Shown piece after piece: positions 1 to 12,872 of a stretch of 64,000 nt of DNA; position 1 is the first letter of the stretch; each line of letters starts with the position of its first letter. Under the pieces are notes generated by a model that searched no databases, was not told the origin of the DNA, and saw nothing but the letters and a program-made list of their open reading frames with translations. Source of the DNA: Ananas comosus (Eukaryota > Streptophyta > Magnoliopsida > Poales > Bromeliaceae); contig NC_033640.1 in assembly GCF_001540865.1 (NCBI RefSeq), positions 8,894,834 to 8,958,833 on the forward strand, written 5' to 3'. A program made the position numbers and the translations under genes.

Positions 1-244
1 TAGAATTTTAAATTGGTGGGCATAATATTTACATCTTATATGTACGGTGTGCATATAGAATTTTGGGGCAATTACTTATATATGACTTTCTGATTTATCT
101 CTCTTACAAGGCTAATATTGAAAATACTCTTTTTACGTTCCAACCTATTTCTAATATACCCCTAGAGTTAAAATCTGTTAATGAATTCTGTTATCTCTAT
201 AAAATTACTATTTTGCCCTTTCAAATATACTCTTATACTATCAT

Positions 245-316
245 CGACTTTTCTTATTTGCCTTTTAGGCTTCGTTTGGGGGACTTTTCTTATTTGCCCT
301 TTAGGCTTCGTTTGGG
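245..316. repeat. Short tandem duplication (about 37 bp, two copies)
   Basis: The phrase cttttcttatttgcc followed by ttaggcttcgtttggg occurs twice in direct succession, around 248-278 and 284-316. The second copy leads straight into the longer duplicated block that follows. No coding potential is seen. Confidence 0.7.
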
Positions 317-757
317 ATTGCAGGGAGATTACGTTACGTGCGGTGAGAAAGTACGTTGGAAAAATACCCTGTTTGTTTCCGTACGCAATATTGCGTTCCG
401 CATATTGCGATGAGTCGGTTACGATATATTTTCTGCGGTCCCACCGAAGAACTCATAAGCATATCCTTATATGCTTTTTCTTCAACTCCACTTTATCTAA
501 TAGCGTTAGATATACCTCGATACCAAACTAAGGCTTAGTTTGGGATTGCGGGGAGATTGTGTTACGTGCGGTGAGAAAGTACGTTCGAAAAATACCTGTT
601 TGTTTCCGTACGCAATATTGCGTTCCGCATATCGCGATGAGTTGGTTACGATATATTTTCTGCGGTTCCACCAGAGAACGCATAAGTATGCTTTTTTCTC
701 AACTTCATTTTATCTAATAGCGTTAGATATACCTCGATACCAAAAGAAGCCTTAGTT
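302..757. repeat. Direct duplication of a roughly 229-bp MITE-like block
   Basis: Two head-to-tail copies start with aggcttcgtttggg (about 302) and aggcttagtttggg (about 531). Both share the acgttacgtgcggtgagaaa region, the cgcaatattgcgttccgcat palindrome and the end tagcgttagatatacctcg. They differ by scattered substitutions and a few indels, so the duplication is not recent. The GTTTGGG ends resemble those of many plant DNA-transposon MITEs, but I could not pair clean terminal inverted repeats. The short reading frames here are by-products of the repeat. Confidence 0.75.
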
Positions 758-1374
758 AGGGGCACAAAAAGTGTTTGCTTTTCGGTCTTTTCAAATATAC
801 TCTTTTACTACCACAAACATTTTTTATTTGCCCTTAAGTTAAGGGCAAAAGTGGTATTTTATTTTTTTTTAAACAGTGATAGATATTTAACTCACGTTTA
901 ACCTAAGTTAACTTAACGGATTGTAACTGTAGGGGTATTTTGAAATAGCGGAGGAACATTTGAGGGGTATAGTAGAAAGAAAAAAAGAGTAGGAATAAAT
1001 GAGATATTTTTAATATTTTGAGGGGTATATAGATAATTATTCATAGTATTTTCCATTACCATAATGATGAAGTTTGATTTACTATCATAAAGAACTCAGA
1101 AACATATCAAACATTTATTTATAACATGTAAATATAATCTACTCTCTTTTTTTTCTTTATGTTTTTTTCTTGCAAAAATTGTCCATACAAGGTCTTGTAT
1201 TTGAAACAATTTTTATGAAGTTGTAGTAGTGCTGCTCCTTGGGCCAAGTACTGTTCAATAATGTAAAAAATTCGTTATTTTTTAAAAACTTAAACTGATA
1301 AAAAAAAATAATATTTTAAATTTTTTTTTTTTATATTTAACACTTTTTTTTATATCTGCACTTGAGAATTTTTG
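758..1374. other. AT-rich intergenic DNA, nothing recognised
   Basis: Homopolymer-rich, AT-rich sequence with no splice-consistent coding block and no RNA gene that I can recognise. Confidence 0.6.
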
Positions 1375-1625
1375 GAAAGCGTAAGCTGGTAAAGAATGTT
1401 GTTTTTATACTTTTTATATTTAACACTCTATGTTCGGACTTGAGAGCTTTTGAGAGGCTTACGGCGTGTACTTGAATTAAATAGAAAAAATTAATTATGC
1501 TCGAAATTTAGCGTTACTCGAATTAAGCACCTCATATTCTGATATCATGTTAAATAATAATGTGAATAACTGTTATTCTCCAAATTCTTAACTTAGTAGA
1601 GAATGGTAATTTTTATTTTGATTGA
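1375..1625 (-). mobile_element. Degenerate SMART/TRIM-like mini LTR element
   Basis: Read on the minus strand, this looks like a diverged relative of the intact 273-bp element at 15020-15292. An LTR-like segment (about 1547-1620, minus-strand end TTTAACA) is next to a primer-binding-like motif (ttctgatatca, 1536-1546, reverse complement of TGATATCAGAA). A short internal part follows, then a second, truncated LTR ending tatatttaaca near 1424. No target duplication could be fixed. Assignment rests on similarity of the LTR phrase and order of parts. Confidence 0.45.
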
Positions 1626-2261
1626 GAAATGTCTTTTTCACTAAAAAAGATAGTGGGATTACCGGGCTAAGTTCTGATTAAAAAGGACATATTTGTTTCA
1701 CCAAACATAAAATTCACACTGAAGCTTGACGTAGACTTTCGAATAAATTAAAATTCAGATAAAAATTCTCTCTCTTTTACTATTTATTTGTATAGTTGTG
1801 GAACTAAAAGTTTTTCTAATTAATTTTTTTATTTGACAAGAAGTGAGCAGAAGAAAAGCTAGCGTGTGAAAATGGATTAATGATCATTTATCTTTTTTCT
1901 CACCTTTTTTTTCTATAGTTGACTTTAGAGTGGACTGAAGTCAATTATGGAATTTTTAAAAAATTGAGTTTCGACCGAAAAAAAAAAAGTTACACTAAAT
2001 CAAACAAAATATAAATTTTCAATTCTCTTTACTTTTAATAAAATAAACAAACATAAAATATTTTTTGATTGAGAGACAGTGCAATAAACCTCTAGGCAAG
2101 GTCTTTTTTTTGGATATTGAAACACATTGCCAAAATTCTATGTAATTTTGCTCTTTTTAATTTGCTGCTCTATGTAATAATTAAAAGAAAAATCTCCCCA
2201 AAATTATGCCCATGTTTTGAAGAAACGAAAAAAGGTAAAAAGAGAATGTGCTCATTAATAA
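1626..2261. other. AT-rich intergenic DNA, nothing recognised
   Basis: AT-rich sequence with poly-A/T runs. Short reading frames lack family similarity and splice context. Confidence 0.6.
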
Positions 2262-2628
2262 AAGGAAAAACTTCAAATACCACCCCTGTGGTTCTACACT
2301 TTCTTACTTTAGTGTTCTGTGGTTTAAAATGTATCAATTTAATGCTCTGTGGTTTCTTTTTTATCTTTTTATTATCGATTTCATTAAGTTTTTTCGTTAA
2401 ATTAGTGATAAAGTTAAAACTAAATGATACTAAGATGAATAGTCGATAAACCTAGGTGGGGTATCTGGAGTTTTTTTTGTGTATAATTTAACAAAATATT
2501 AACGAAAAAACTGATGATGAGATAAAAATAAAGCAACAGAATACTAACTTGATACACTTTAAACCACATAATATTAAAGTGAGAAAGTGTGAAACAACAG
2601 GGATGGTATTTGAAGTTTCCCCTTAATA
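2262..2628. mobile_element. Foldback MITE, 'CCCTGTGGTTT' family, copy 1
   Basis: The left end (aaaacttcaaataccacccc, then repeated ctgtggttt phrases) is the inverse of the right end (taaaccacat ... aacagggatggtatttgaagtttcc), giving a hairpin with terminal arms of about 100 bp. Related copies lie near 44250-44575, 45669-46014 and 50388-50738. It encodes nothing. It is flanked by a longer direct repeat: agaatgtgctcattaa precedes it and recurs twice after it (about 2632 and 2716). Confidence 0.75.
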
Positions 2629-3339
2629 AAAGAATGTGCTCATTAACAAAAAATTCCCACTGTGTGGGATGTTTGGGGCCATTTGATTATTTGGGCCAAA
2701 ACAATCTTTTGCTAAAGAATGTGCTCATTAACAAAAATTTATTATTATTCTTATTAGTAGTAGTAATAGTAGCAGTACGAATTAAGAAAGAAGTTTGATT
2801 AAGAAAAATAAATATAGACGGAAATAAAGAAAACTCCTCTCTGACTTTTAAAAAGCTGCACTTAGCCTGCTCAAAATTTCAGAACTATTTTTGGAGATTA
2901 CGACATTAACGGAGAGTGCGAAATGGTAAAACTGTTTCCTACTCGTTTTGAAAAAAAAAAAACTTTTGAATATATTTTTACTATTTTCAAAGGTATTCTC
3001 AATATATTCTGTCATAAATTTTAAGAAATTGATATAATAGTAATGAAACCTCGACGGCTAGGGAATAAAATTTTGAGAGACCAAAACATAAAATTTTGAA
3101 ACTCTGGAGGAGAAAGTAAAAAAACTAGTATTTACAAGAGATTTTTTTTTTATATATTTTAGCCAAATTAATACTATCCTCTAAATGAGAATTATAAGAG
3201 AGCAACTGTAAAATTGAAATAGAAAATAGGTGATGCTATTTGTATACTCAAAGGAAAAAATAATACAAATCTTATGTCTTAGCATCTAAGGGTTATTATT
3301 AATCTGTGTCTTGTCAATTTTTTTTTACAATACTAAAAA
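2629..3339. other. AT-rich intergenic DNA, nothing recognised
   Basis: Apart from the repeated agaatgtgctcattaacaaa phrase at its start, nothing recognisable is present. Confidence 0.6.
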
Positions 3340-5458
3340 GGCCAATTTGCATAAAAAGTTCACTAGTTTTGCGATTTCGCAAAACTGTGCCACTATTTTG
3401 AATTTTATAGATTCACATCGAAATTTTAGAAAACTGACGAAAATATTCTTATTCCTTTTTCTCTCGTTCTTTTTTTCATGTCCGACCCTTGTCGCCTCCT
3501 ACACTATCTCCGCAGCCCTCGGCGACTGTAATGAGGGTGGCGCTGCCTCATGTTCCTTCGCCTCCGCCTCCGCCTCTATCGGCGCCGGCACTGACGTCGG
3601 CACCGGAGGAGGAGAACATGGAGCCACCTCCGCCTCCGTCGGTGCCGAAGGAGGAGAACTTGGAGTGGGCCCGAGTGACGGCGGACCTGACGGAAGCGAC
3701 AAGGTCATGACTGAGGAGGTGCTCGCCGCCCGTGAGGATATGGATATAGAAGCACCAATCTCCAAGGAGCAGAAAGAGATGTAGAAAGTAGGAAAAAAAG
3801 AATAAAAAAATAAAGAAAAAATTTTCTTCTTGAAAGACCATTGTATATCATTGCTATTACAGAAAATGCCAAGAATCAGAGAAGAAGAAAGTAGAAGATG
3901 GATGTTGCACTGTTAAAATAAAATTGTACTATTTCATAAAAAAAAATTACACTGTTTGAGATGAACGTTGCACTCTTTAAGATAAAAATTGTACTCTTTA
4001 AAACAAAAGTTGTACTTTTTCGATAAAAGTTACATTATTTTAGAAAAAATTGCACTCTACCTTTCATGGCGACCACCTTCGCCAACGCAAGCCTCTTCAC
4101 TCTACGCGCCGCGTCGGAGCGCCGAAGTCCAGAGACGTCCCACCTCCCCTGTGCAAGGCTCGCCCTATTCCCACACAGTGGCGGTGTTCCGCCACCGCCA
4201 CCGCCACCGCCACCGTTGGCGCCATGTTTAACAAGATCATTAAGCGTGGTGGCCGCAAAGTGCCTGAATCAGAGTCCTCCTCCCTCGACCTTTCCTCCCT
4301 CTCTCCCTCATTCTCTCCCCCGCTCGTCTCCATCAACCATGCCTCTTGCTGAGCCGCCGCCGCCGTTGTTACACCCTTGCTCTCCTCGGGCTCCTCCTCC
4401 TTCGCAATCGCCGCCACCGCATCATCTCCACCGCCGCCTCCACCACTTCCGTCACTGCACCAGGGGAATCAGGGCGGCCATAGCGCTCACCAGGTGTTCG
4501 AGATCGAGCCCCTCCCTTGCTCCGCAACATGCAAACGCCGGACCGCCCCATACTCTTCCTTTGCAAGCTTTGGGTCTGCTCCTTCCTCTTTGTCTCCTCT
4601 GCTATGCCGTCTCCTTCGACATCGACACCCCCACCGCGTGGGAATAAGGCGAGCCTCGCGCGAGAGAGGTGGGTCACCTCCACGTTTCGGGGCTCCAACA
4701 TGCGGGGTGGACAGGCTCGCGCTGGCGAGGATGGTCGCCATGGAAGGTAAAGTACAATTTTCTCTGAAACAATGTAACTTTTATCGAAAGAGTGTAACTT
4801 TTATTTCAAAGAGTAGAATTTTTATCTCAAAGAGTGTAATATTTATCTCAAACAGTGCAATTTTTTTGTGAAACAGTGTAACTTTATTTTAACAGTGCAA
4901 TATTCATCTTCTTCTTATCTGATTTCTGGCCTTTATTGTAACAATGACGATATATAATGATCTTTCAAATAAATTTTTTTTTATTCTTTTTTTTTTTTCT
5001 ACCCGCTACATTTGTTTTCGCTCCTTCGAGATGGATGCGTCTTCGTCCTCACCCTCATGGGTGACGTGCACTTCCTCGGCCGACCTCATTATTTTCGTCC
5101 GTTCCGCTCTCACCTGCACCCACTCTGAGTTTCCTCCTCCGGCGCCGGCGTTGGTGCTAGCGGAGGCAGAGGTGGAGGCGCCTCCGAGTTCTCCTTCGGC
5201 GCCGATGTTGGTGCCGACAACAGTAGAGGCGGTGGAAGAGGCACCGCCTTTATTACTGTCACCGAGGGCCGCGGAGGCAATTGAGGAGGCAACGAGGGTC
5301 AGAAAGGGAAAAAAAATGAGTAAAAAAAAAAAGAAAATAGAAAAATAGTATTTTTTGTCTGTTTTCTAAAAATTTGATCCAAATCTACAAAATTCAAAAT
5401 AGGTTTCCATTTTTACAAAATTATTACAAAATTAATGAATTTTTTATACAAATCGGCC
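3340..5458. mobile_element. Mutator-like foldback element with GC-rich arms
   Basis: A 2.1-kb imperfect palindrome. The left end reads ggccaatttgcataaaaa and the right end, reverse-complemented, ggccgatttgtataaaaa. The similarity continues inward for about 900 bp per side, including a GC-rich proline/alanine-coding-like block (3480-3780 against 5035-5310) and AT-rich blocks of repeated 'gtgcaact/gtaactt' phrases (3900-4050 against 4750-4910). It is bounded by tactaaaaa (3331-3339) and tactaagat (5459-5467), a 7/9 match to a 9-bp target duplication, the size typical of Mutator-like elements. The GC-rich centre may be captured host sequence (Pack-MULE style), but I recognise no source gene and see no transposase. 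It ends only about 225 bp before the GCR1-like start codon, so it may contribute to that promoter. Confidence 0.75.
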
Positions 5459-5682
5459 TACTAAGATCTAAAAGAAAAATAATCCAAAAACAACAAAAAT
5501 TTCTAAACGCTCCAAAAGATGCCATCATATATTTTTAAAGTGAAAAAAAAAAAGAAAAAAAAAGAAAAAGAAAAAGAGAAAAAATAAAAAACAGTGACCC
5601 CTTTCTCTTCTCTCCTCCCGTTTGCGAAGGATCGAGAGATCGAGAGAGAGAGAGAGTGGGAGAGATTCGGCGATCGGTGACG

Positions 5683-8600
5683 ATGAAGGCGCCGCCACCA
5701 GCGGCGGCGAGGGAACGGCGAGCGTTGGCGGCGGTGAGCACGGGGGCGGCGGCGCTCTCTCTCGGGGGCTCCACCTTCATCGTGCTCTGCTACGTCCTCT
5801 TCAAGGAGCTCCACAAGTTCTCCTTCAAGCTCGTCTTCTTCCTCGCCCTCTCCGTAAGCCCTCTCCCCTTCTCCCTCTTTCCTCGAATCTGTTCTTTCCT
5901 AGCTCAGATTCGTATGATAGGCTGCGGAATTAGGGTTTCCACGAGGTAAAAATGTGTGGAGAACCCCTCGATGGCCATTTTGAGATTTCCCCTTCAGCTT
6001 TAGAATTATCGATTAACACTCCCCGTAACTTTTGATTTTGAGTGATTTTAGTCGAATAAATTGGTTATTTTATCAAATTCATCGACTATTCCATCCAATT
6101 CAATGGTTTTTATCGATTTTTAGCAAATAATACTGGACCAATTAGTGGTTAATAACCGACTTAACTTACTAGAATAACATAAATTGAAAAATTAGAAGTG
6201 AATGGTTCTCAATCGGAAAAAAAGCAAAGCCGAGGGGCCTATTTCAGAATGGCCTGTATAGTTGAGGGATCTCTATACATTTAGCTTTTTTTTGGAGTGG
6301 AGTGGATATAGTTAATTAAATTAGAGGTTTATTATATTCTACTGCATTTCTGTTAAATTTTAATGCTTGTAGATAACTTTTAGCGTTGGAATCGCAACAA
6401 TTAACAGTTAATGTCTGACGAAGCTGTTAAATTTTCAACATTTTTAACTTAAACCAAGTGTAATAACTTAGATCAGAAGCATACGGTGTTGAGAGGGAGC
6501 CAAATAAAAGTTGAAGGGTCTATTTCACAACGGGCTATATTTCGAGACGGTCTCAGTGCATTTTTTGCCTTTTATACTAATACCTCTCTGATTCAAAGCT
6601 GTTTTTGGCCTCCTTTGTAATATGGAAACACTAATAAATGTAGTGATACACTACATGTGGGCTTCCTTAGAAGATTTCAAGTCCTCTACTTATGATTTGT
6701 GATGCTTTTTTTGGACCTTGTCAAAACTCTTGTCGATGTTTTATTTGCGGTTATTTTCTCTTATCTTTTAAAATCGTCTGTAATCCAGAACGTTTAGTTG
6801 ATAAGTTGCATCTGTCTTGCAGGATATGTTTTGCAGCCTCTTCACCATAATAGGGTATGTTCCTTTTTTTTTCTCAGTAGCTCTTCTGATGCTATCATTC
6901 TTTGTGAGATTCTTTATCATCTTTTAGAGTAAATTCACTCAAGAACACTAGTTTATCCTTGATTATAGAAAAAGCTGAACTCTTTTCCTATAGGAATTGA
7001 TAACATAGGGATATTTGTACCGCCAGAGTTGCACCAAATGGGGGATATAATTCTTCCAACATGATTCCCGAAATGTACCACTACATATAGCCCTAGTTTA
7101 GAATTTCATATTAAGGTTATTAGCAATTTGAGGATCTTTTTGATAATTCCTTATCCAGCTTATTTTCAATGGTACAAATATCTCATCCCTAGTTCAGTTT
7201 CTTTACTTTTTCTTCTTCTGTTTTGGACTAGTCTGGATCGCTGCCAGCTTTTGTTAATTTTCATTTGACCGACCCCTTGCTTCAAGGAATTGGGTTACCT
7301 TCACTTCGACCGATAAATTTATGGGCAGACTGTGAGATGCTGTAGTATATGAATACATACAACATTCTAATGAGTTATTCTGACGACCATATGCTTAGTT
7401 GCATGTCAAATTTAGCTTTTGTCCTGTGGGAACATGTTGCTTTGCTTTGATCACTTCATGCATAAATGTATCTGAATCCGAGGAACGAATTAGATCAGAA
7501 TTAGCACCTGCCTGATATGCATGAGTAATGTGAAGTGAGGACAACTCTAACAGAATATACTTGGTGCTCAAAAGGGTGAAGTAGTATATGTCTATATGGT
7601 ATACCTTGTCGAAGTCTATTATAATGACTTTAACTGTGATGAATAAGATTCGAAGGTTGTTTTGGTCCTCTTTTATCATAATATCATAATCCCCTTGTTT
7701 TTCATCATTCTTTAAATAATGAATAATGACTCCTGCAGAATGACACTTCTTTATCTTTCAGCGACCCATCAAATGGATTTTTCTGCTATGCTCATGACTA
7801 CAGTGCACACTTCTTTTGTGTGGCATCGTTTTTGTGGACTACAACGATTGCATTCACTCTTCATCGTACAGTTGTTAAACATAAAACGGATGTTGAAGAC
7901 TTTGAATCTGTTTTCCACCTGTATGTATGGGGTATGCTTTCTGCTTGCATGGCTTATTTTTCTCACTGATCCTTTGTTAGAGTATGACAATAAATGGTTG
8001 TTCTTTTCTTGGTATTTTTGCCAAAAAAGGATTCACTTTTTTCTTTTTTTGAATTTGCAAGAATGCGTCACTTTTTATGTTTTTCAAACATTAGCCGACT
8101 TCTAAATAGGTATAAAGTTCTTCATGAAATGACCATGATGCACAGTTTTAAACTGCGGCTCCTCCTTTTGAAGCTGTATTTGACAATTTATTGTTGTATC
8201 CCAAAATTCCTTTCTTACTAATTTAGTGTTTCCATTATTAGTTTGTTAACTTTTGCTGTTCTGCATTGCCACCCAAGTTAGTTGTTGCCTGGATCTGATT
8301 TAGTGTTTCCATTATTAGTTTGTTAACATTTGCTGTTCTGCATTGCTAGCCAAGTTAGATGCTGCTTGGATCAGTAGAATTAATTTCCAACAAGCAGCCC
8401 TTATTTTGATAACAGTGGTTTCAGGTGCTGACCGAAGCTTGATTTTGTTCCTACTATTCCCTAGAGTGTTTTTGTTGATTGTGATTTTAGTAGCAGCTTA
8501 TCCATCATGTTTTTTTTTTTTTTGTCTTCCGCCAAGAACTTACGCATTAAATTTGACAATGATTTGGTTTCTTTTGGTAAACATAGTTTAAATGTCATGT

Positions 8601-11600
8601 AGCTTTTTCAAAGGTTTATAAAATTGTAAGCATAAATCTGCGCTATTGCAGGAACCTCACTTGCTATGACTATTATACGTGCAATTGGCAGTGATTATGG
8701 ACGGCCTGGTGCGTGGTGCTGGACTGAACCTGCAAATACTGGAAAGGTGTGATACTGGTGTCTACTACTTTGTTTATATCATAATTAATTACTTGTAGGT
8801 TGCACTACAGGTTTTCTGGAAATATATGCTTTCTGAACACTGTTAACCTATATTGCCATCGTCAACAAAAAAAAAAAGTTGATATGTGATAAGTTTTGTC
8901 TGAGTAAAAGATTGCTGCCTATGACTTTCCGAGTAAGTTGCCTGTAGGAGGAGGCAAGATCCCTCCTTTTTATGTTCTTTTTGTTGGAGGATATGTTTGT
9001 TTCTTCTTTATTCAAAGTTTGAGTGAGTAGGCTAGTAGTAAACTTGTTTATTTTACATTTCAGGATTTCCTAAACAGTTTGGTTAGGTTGTTCATTAATA
9101 AACATCATTGTGCTCAGATCCCAGAGGAAAGAAAAAACTCACTTGGCTCTAGGAGAAACTTCGTTTTTGTAAGAAACATTTCTTTCTTTCTAAAATTTTT
9201 CTGAAAACTATATATATATATATATATATTTCTAGATTTCAGGTATGAATGGATCTCAGGATAGAATTTAAATTTTTTGTCCATTACGCCTTTAGGTTTT
9301 CCAGTCTTGATTAAGTTAGGAATACATTGATTTATGAAGTGAGTAGTTATATTGAAGAGAATCCAGAGAGACAAAACATTTCTAGGAAAAATGCAGACTA
9401 TAAGTATCTTCCACTTTCTAAATGATCTATTCTATATAGTACTAGGAACCCAATTTTCATGCATCACGATAGATGGGAATTATATGTAATGACAAGTACA
9501 AAATCTTTAGTTTGTTTCTACATATCCTTTATTTGCATCTACTTTTCAAGTTCAAGTGGTAACAACCAAGAGTTCTGATAATGGGATCTTGTAGCATCTT
9601 CTTTTGTGTAGTTTTGACTTGGATTGTTCTGTTTGTTTGCTCTTGCCAAGTATTTGTGCTGTTGCCATACTCAATTTTCTTTTTCGAGTAATTCAATTTT
9701 GTCTATTTTCTCCGGTTTTACTCTTCCATTCCATGATTTCTAATTAATTACAGGTAGCGCACTTGATAACATTTTATGGTCCATTGTGGGGTGCAATTCT
9801 TTACAATGGTTTTACATATTTTCAAGTAAATCGCATGTTGAACAATGCGACAAAGGTATGTTGCACATTACGCTGACTAATTTAGTGAGCTGTTTTGGCA
9901 GTAACTATTGGTCCGGAAATTGTTTCATAAATACCTTATTCTGCTCTGCTCCTTTTTTGGCATTCTTAGGTTATGTCTCATGTTTTGTGAAACAAATTGC
10001 AGATGGCTGTTGGCATGGGTGGATCAAACCAATTTGATACAAGGGCAGATAGGAAGGTATCCCTTTGTTCTCCCGACTACTTTTTGTTCAGAGTTTCTAT
10101 GTCGTGGTTGTTTTCAGTATTATATGCGCTTCAGATGTTTGAATTCTATTTCTTCATGGAAGTTGCTCCATTTCAAACTTACCATAACTCAATGCTTAAA
10201 TTACACCATTTAGGTGCACAATATGCACGCAGATAAACTCACACAGACGCACGAACATGCATAGACATGTTTGTTCAACGTGAACATAGTATCTGAATTC
10301 ATACATAAAAACATTGTCCTTCCTGTTAGAGCAATGATGCCACAATGGCCAATTATGAACAAAGTTAACCGTTCGCTCTTGCACTTTGATTTGTTTGCAG
10401 GCATTCAATCGGTGGGGTTACTACCCTTTGATTTTAATAGGCTCTTGGGCTTTTGGAACCATCAACCGTCTATATGACTTTGTTAATCCAGGCCACAAGA
10501 TCTTCTGGCTTTCATTGCTTGATGTTGGATTTGGTGGACTTATGGTAAGTACTAGTGTAACTTTCTGTTCACGGTGTTTCTTCTCAAATTCTGAAGATAG
10601 AATTTTGTTCTCTTATTTTTCTTTGGTATTATGATATGATCAATCAGACCGCAATCTATCTCAAGTTTTCCTTTACAATTCTGGCAGTCGCAAAATAATT
10701 TCCTAGTTAGCAGTAATCTCTTTCATCAAGGACTTCTTTTCCCCTGTTTTAAGTTGCGTCTGGGTTTGACTTTGCTTTGCACATTATCTATAAATAAAGT
10801 CACCCTTCATTCACAACTATTTGTGGTTGGCTTTATGGATTTGATTCCTATGTTCCAGTATCACATGGGCAAGATTATTCCCGGCCAAGTGCAATTATGT
10901 TTATTCTTACTACTCTTTAGGCACCTTCAAGCTGAACAAATCCTCTACTCAATCATTGTGATCTGTAGAATAGTGTCTCCAAGCATCTGTTAAGTATTAT
11001 TTGATTTCTTATTGGCTTGGAGGCTTGTCGGAACTTAATTACATCATATTTTTTTTTGGAGGAACTATTTAGAAAGTATGCATACAGTATATATGATCTA
11101 GATACGTACCTCTTAACCGCTTTTTTTGTGAGAACCCCTAAAGCCCTAACCCTTAAGATGACCAGTGAAATTGTAGTGTTAAGGACTGATAAAGCAGATG
11201 GGAGTAGAAGGTTATGCCAGACTGCAGACAATTATCTGCTGCCTGTGGTTTCTTCAGTTTACCGGCTTATATGTAGGCGAACTAGAGGGCTTAATTACAT
11301 TTTTACTGGCCAACTATTTATACAGTTAATAGGTATAAAAGTCGATGAATATATGGATGGCGATTTTATTTTCTTAATGAATTTATGCATTAGGCCTATT
11401 TGTATGGCGCAAATGGCATCATCTGTGATTACCAATGTTGGTATCCTTGGCTTTGGTTTTCCCCTCATAACTGTTTTCCATTTTTCGTGGCGTAGGGACT
11501 CTTCAATTCGATTGCTTATGGGCTCAACTCCTCTGTCCGTAGAGCAATTTCGGAAAGAGTCGACATGTAAGTTATAAGCAGTTCTGAAACTTCACAGGCA

Positions 11601-11785
11601 TAGAGATCTAATTTAAAATCGCCATACACTTAAAAATTAGGAACAAGTTTTTATTCTAAGTATTGTACGTCCTAATCAGGTGGATACCGGAGAGATTCGG
11701 AAGATGGCTTCCTACTTGGCTGAAACCCAGAAGTCAACAGCAAGAAAACGAGCTCGTTTCACTTATCGTTGAGGGACAAAGATAG
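5683..11785 (+). CDS. GCR1: GCR1-like seven-transmembrane receptor-like protein
   Basis: Nine coding exons join in frame to 314 residues: 5683-5853, 6823-6854, 7762-7931, 8652-8746, 9754-9855, 10003-10056, 10401-10544, 11496-11566, 11680-11785. All introns are GT-AG. The product matches plant GCR1, a homologue of Dictyostelium cAMP receptors studied with plant G-protein signalling; whether it acts as a true GPCR is debated. Diagnostic stretches are FIVLCYVLFKELHKFSFKL (exon 1), FFCVASFLWTTTIAFTLHR (exon 3), GAILYNGFTYFQVNRML (exon 5), RWGYYPLILIGSWAFGTINR (exon 7) and LFNSIAYGLNSSVRRAI (exon 8). Seven hydrophobic segments are expected in the plasma membrane, with a hydrophilic C-tail. Arabidopsis GCR1 is slightly longer (about 326), mainly at the ends. 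The start was chosen as the first in-frame ATG after a GA-rich leader; a stop-free upstream stretch has no ATG. Intron 1 has a telo-box-like ttagggttt at 5930. Exon 2 is only 32 nt. Confidence 0.93.
8221..8374. repeat. 77-bp tandem duplication inside GCR1 intron 3
   Basis: The phrase atttagtgtttccattatta begins at 8221 and again at 8298, followed in both by the same gtttgttaac..tttgctgttctgcattgc context. Copies differ by a few substitutions. It lies between exons 3 and 4 and does not disturb splice sites. Confidence 0.85.
9211..9230. repeat. (TA)n microsatellite in GCR1 intron 4
   Basis: An uninterrupted tatata tract of about 20 bp. Confidence 0.85.
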
Positions 11786-12704
11786 TAAATTTCCAATTCA
11801 GCTCTTTTTATTCATTTCATGACACAATTCATTTAGACTCATCAAGTTCATTGGCGAGAAGAACAAGAGAAATTGACGAAGAATACCGATTCAAAGCAGC
11901 TGCTCTACTCTACCTTCATTTTTTCATCTTGGTTTTTGCAGATATCGACACCATTAATATTCTCTCTCTTATATTCCTGCTATTATTGTTTGTAGAGTTT
12001 TTCTTGGGGAAAATCTTGAGGATGGTAAGGATAGGGTGGAGAGAATTACTTGCAAATAGAATGCTCAATAGATTAGGAATGTAAATTGTTGTGCTCAGAT
12101 TATTTTGTTTCCTGTTTTCCCCCTCTCCAGTGTATCATTGTCAGTATATTTTTTGAGTTCATACCACTATTTTTTTTTTTTTCTCTTTTTTCTTTGGAAT
12201 AAATCTTATCACAGTTTGTGGGTGAGCTAGCAATTGTTTTTCGTAGAATTACCATACTTACGATTTGGCCCTCTTTGTTTGCCCTTATTTGATTTTCAAG
12301 TTGGAAATGACTTTCTGATGAACTGAAGCTCGGGTAAATATTATTTTTCCACCCTTGTTTGGTTGATCGCATGTTAATGGCTTTGGAACTGTTGTTTAAG
12401 TTCTCATTTTAAATCAATTGTAATTTTTTCATCTTCTTTTTCTAATTCTAATAGAAAGAAAATTCTAAAGAAAAGGTTTTTCAAACCATAAAAAAGTCTT
12501 TTCATTTTTCTCTTCTTTAAGTCTTCCCAATTCCCAATTACCTTGATAGGTATCAAGATAAGAATCTTCGTGAACTGGGCTATCTTTATAGCATGTCTCT
12601 TTAAAGTGAAAGTGGAATTCATCCTTTGTTTTTTCCGAGTGAATCGTAAGAGAAAAAATATCTTTTTTTTTCAATTTGTTGTCAGTCGGGGCGAGGGCCT
12701 TGCT
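11786..12704. other. GCR1 3' flank, no further gene seen
   Basis: AT-rich downstream sequence that probably contains the GCR1 3' UTR. No unambiguous polyadenylation site can be fixed. A short open frame at 11851-12084 has no recognisable similarity. Confidence 0.55.
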
Positions 12705-12779
12705 CTGCTCTAGTTCACCTCCGGTATCTGTATGAAGCCTAATCACTTAGTGTAAAGTCCCGGAGGTGAACTAGAGCAG
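12705..12779. repeat. Small hairpin with perfect 20-bp arms
   Basis: ctgctctagttcacctccgg at 12705-12724 is exactly reverse-complemented at 12760-12779, with a 35-bp loop. It may be a tiny foldback element or insertion debris; it lies about 100 bp before the plastid-derived insert. Confidence 0.8.
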
Positions 12780-12872
12780 TCCTTAAGGGGATTTCTAAGG
12801 GGACAGAGTCCCCTTAGACCACGTAGCCCAGTTTGGCGTTAGCCAATTCCCACCGGTAGGTGGATGTGAGGC

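Noticed and set aside
3311..4871. Several GC-rich open frames on both strands (for example 3311-3784, 4066-4647)
   Set aside because: They lie in the arms of a foldback transposon, are open on both strands, encode only Pro/Ala/Ser/Arg low complexity, and match no family.
11017..11577. 186-codon open frame overlapping GCR1 exon 8
   Set aside because: It is in a different frame from the receptor, mostly intron 7, with no similarity. The GCR1 exon explains the conserved part.
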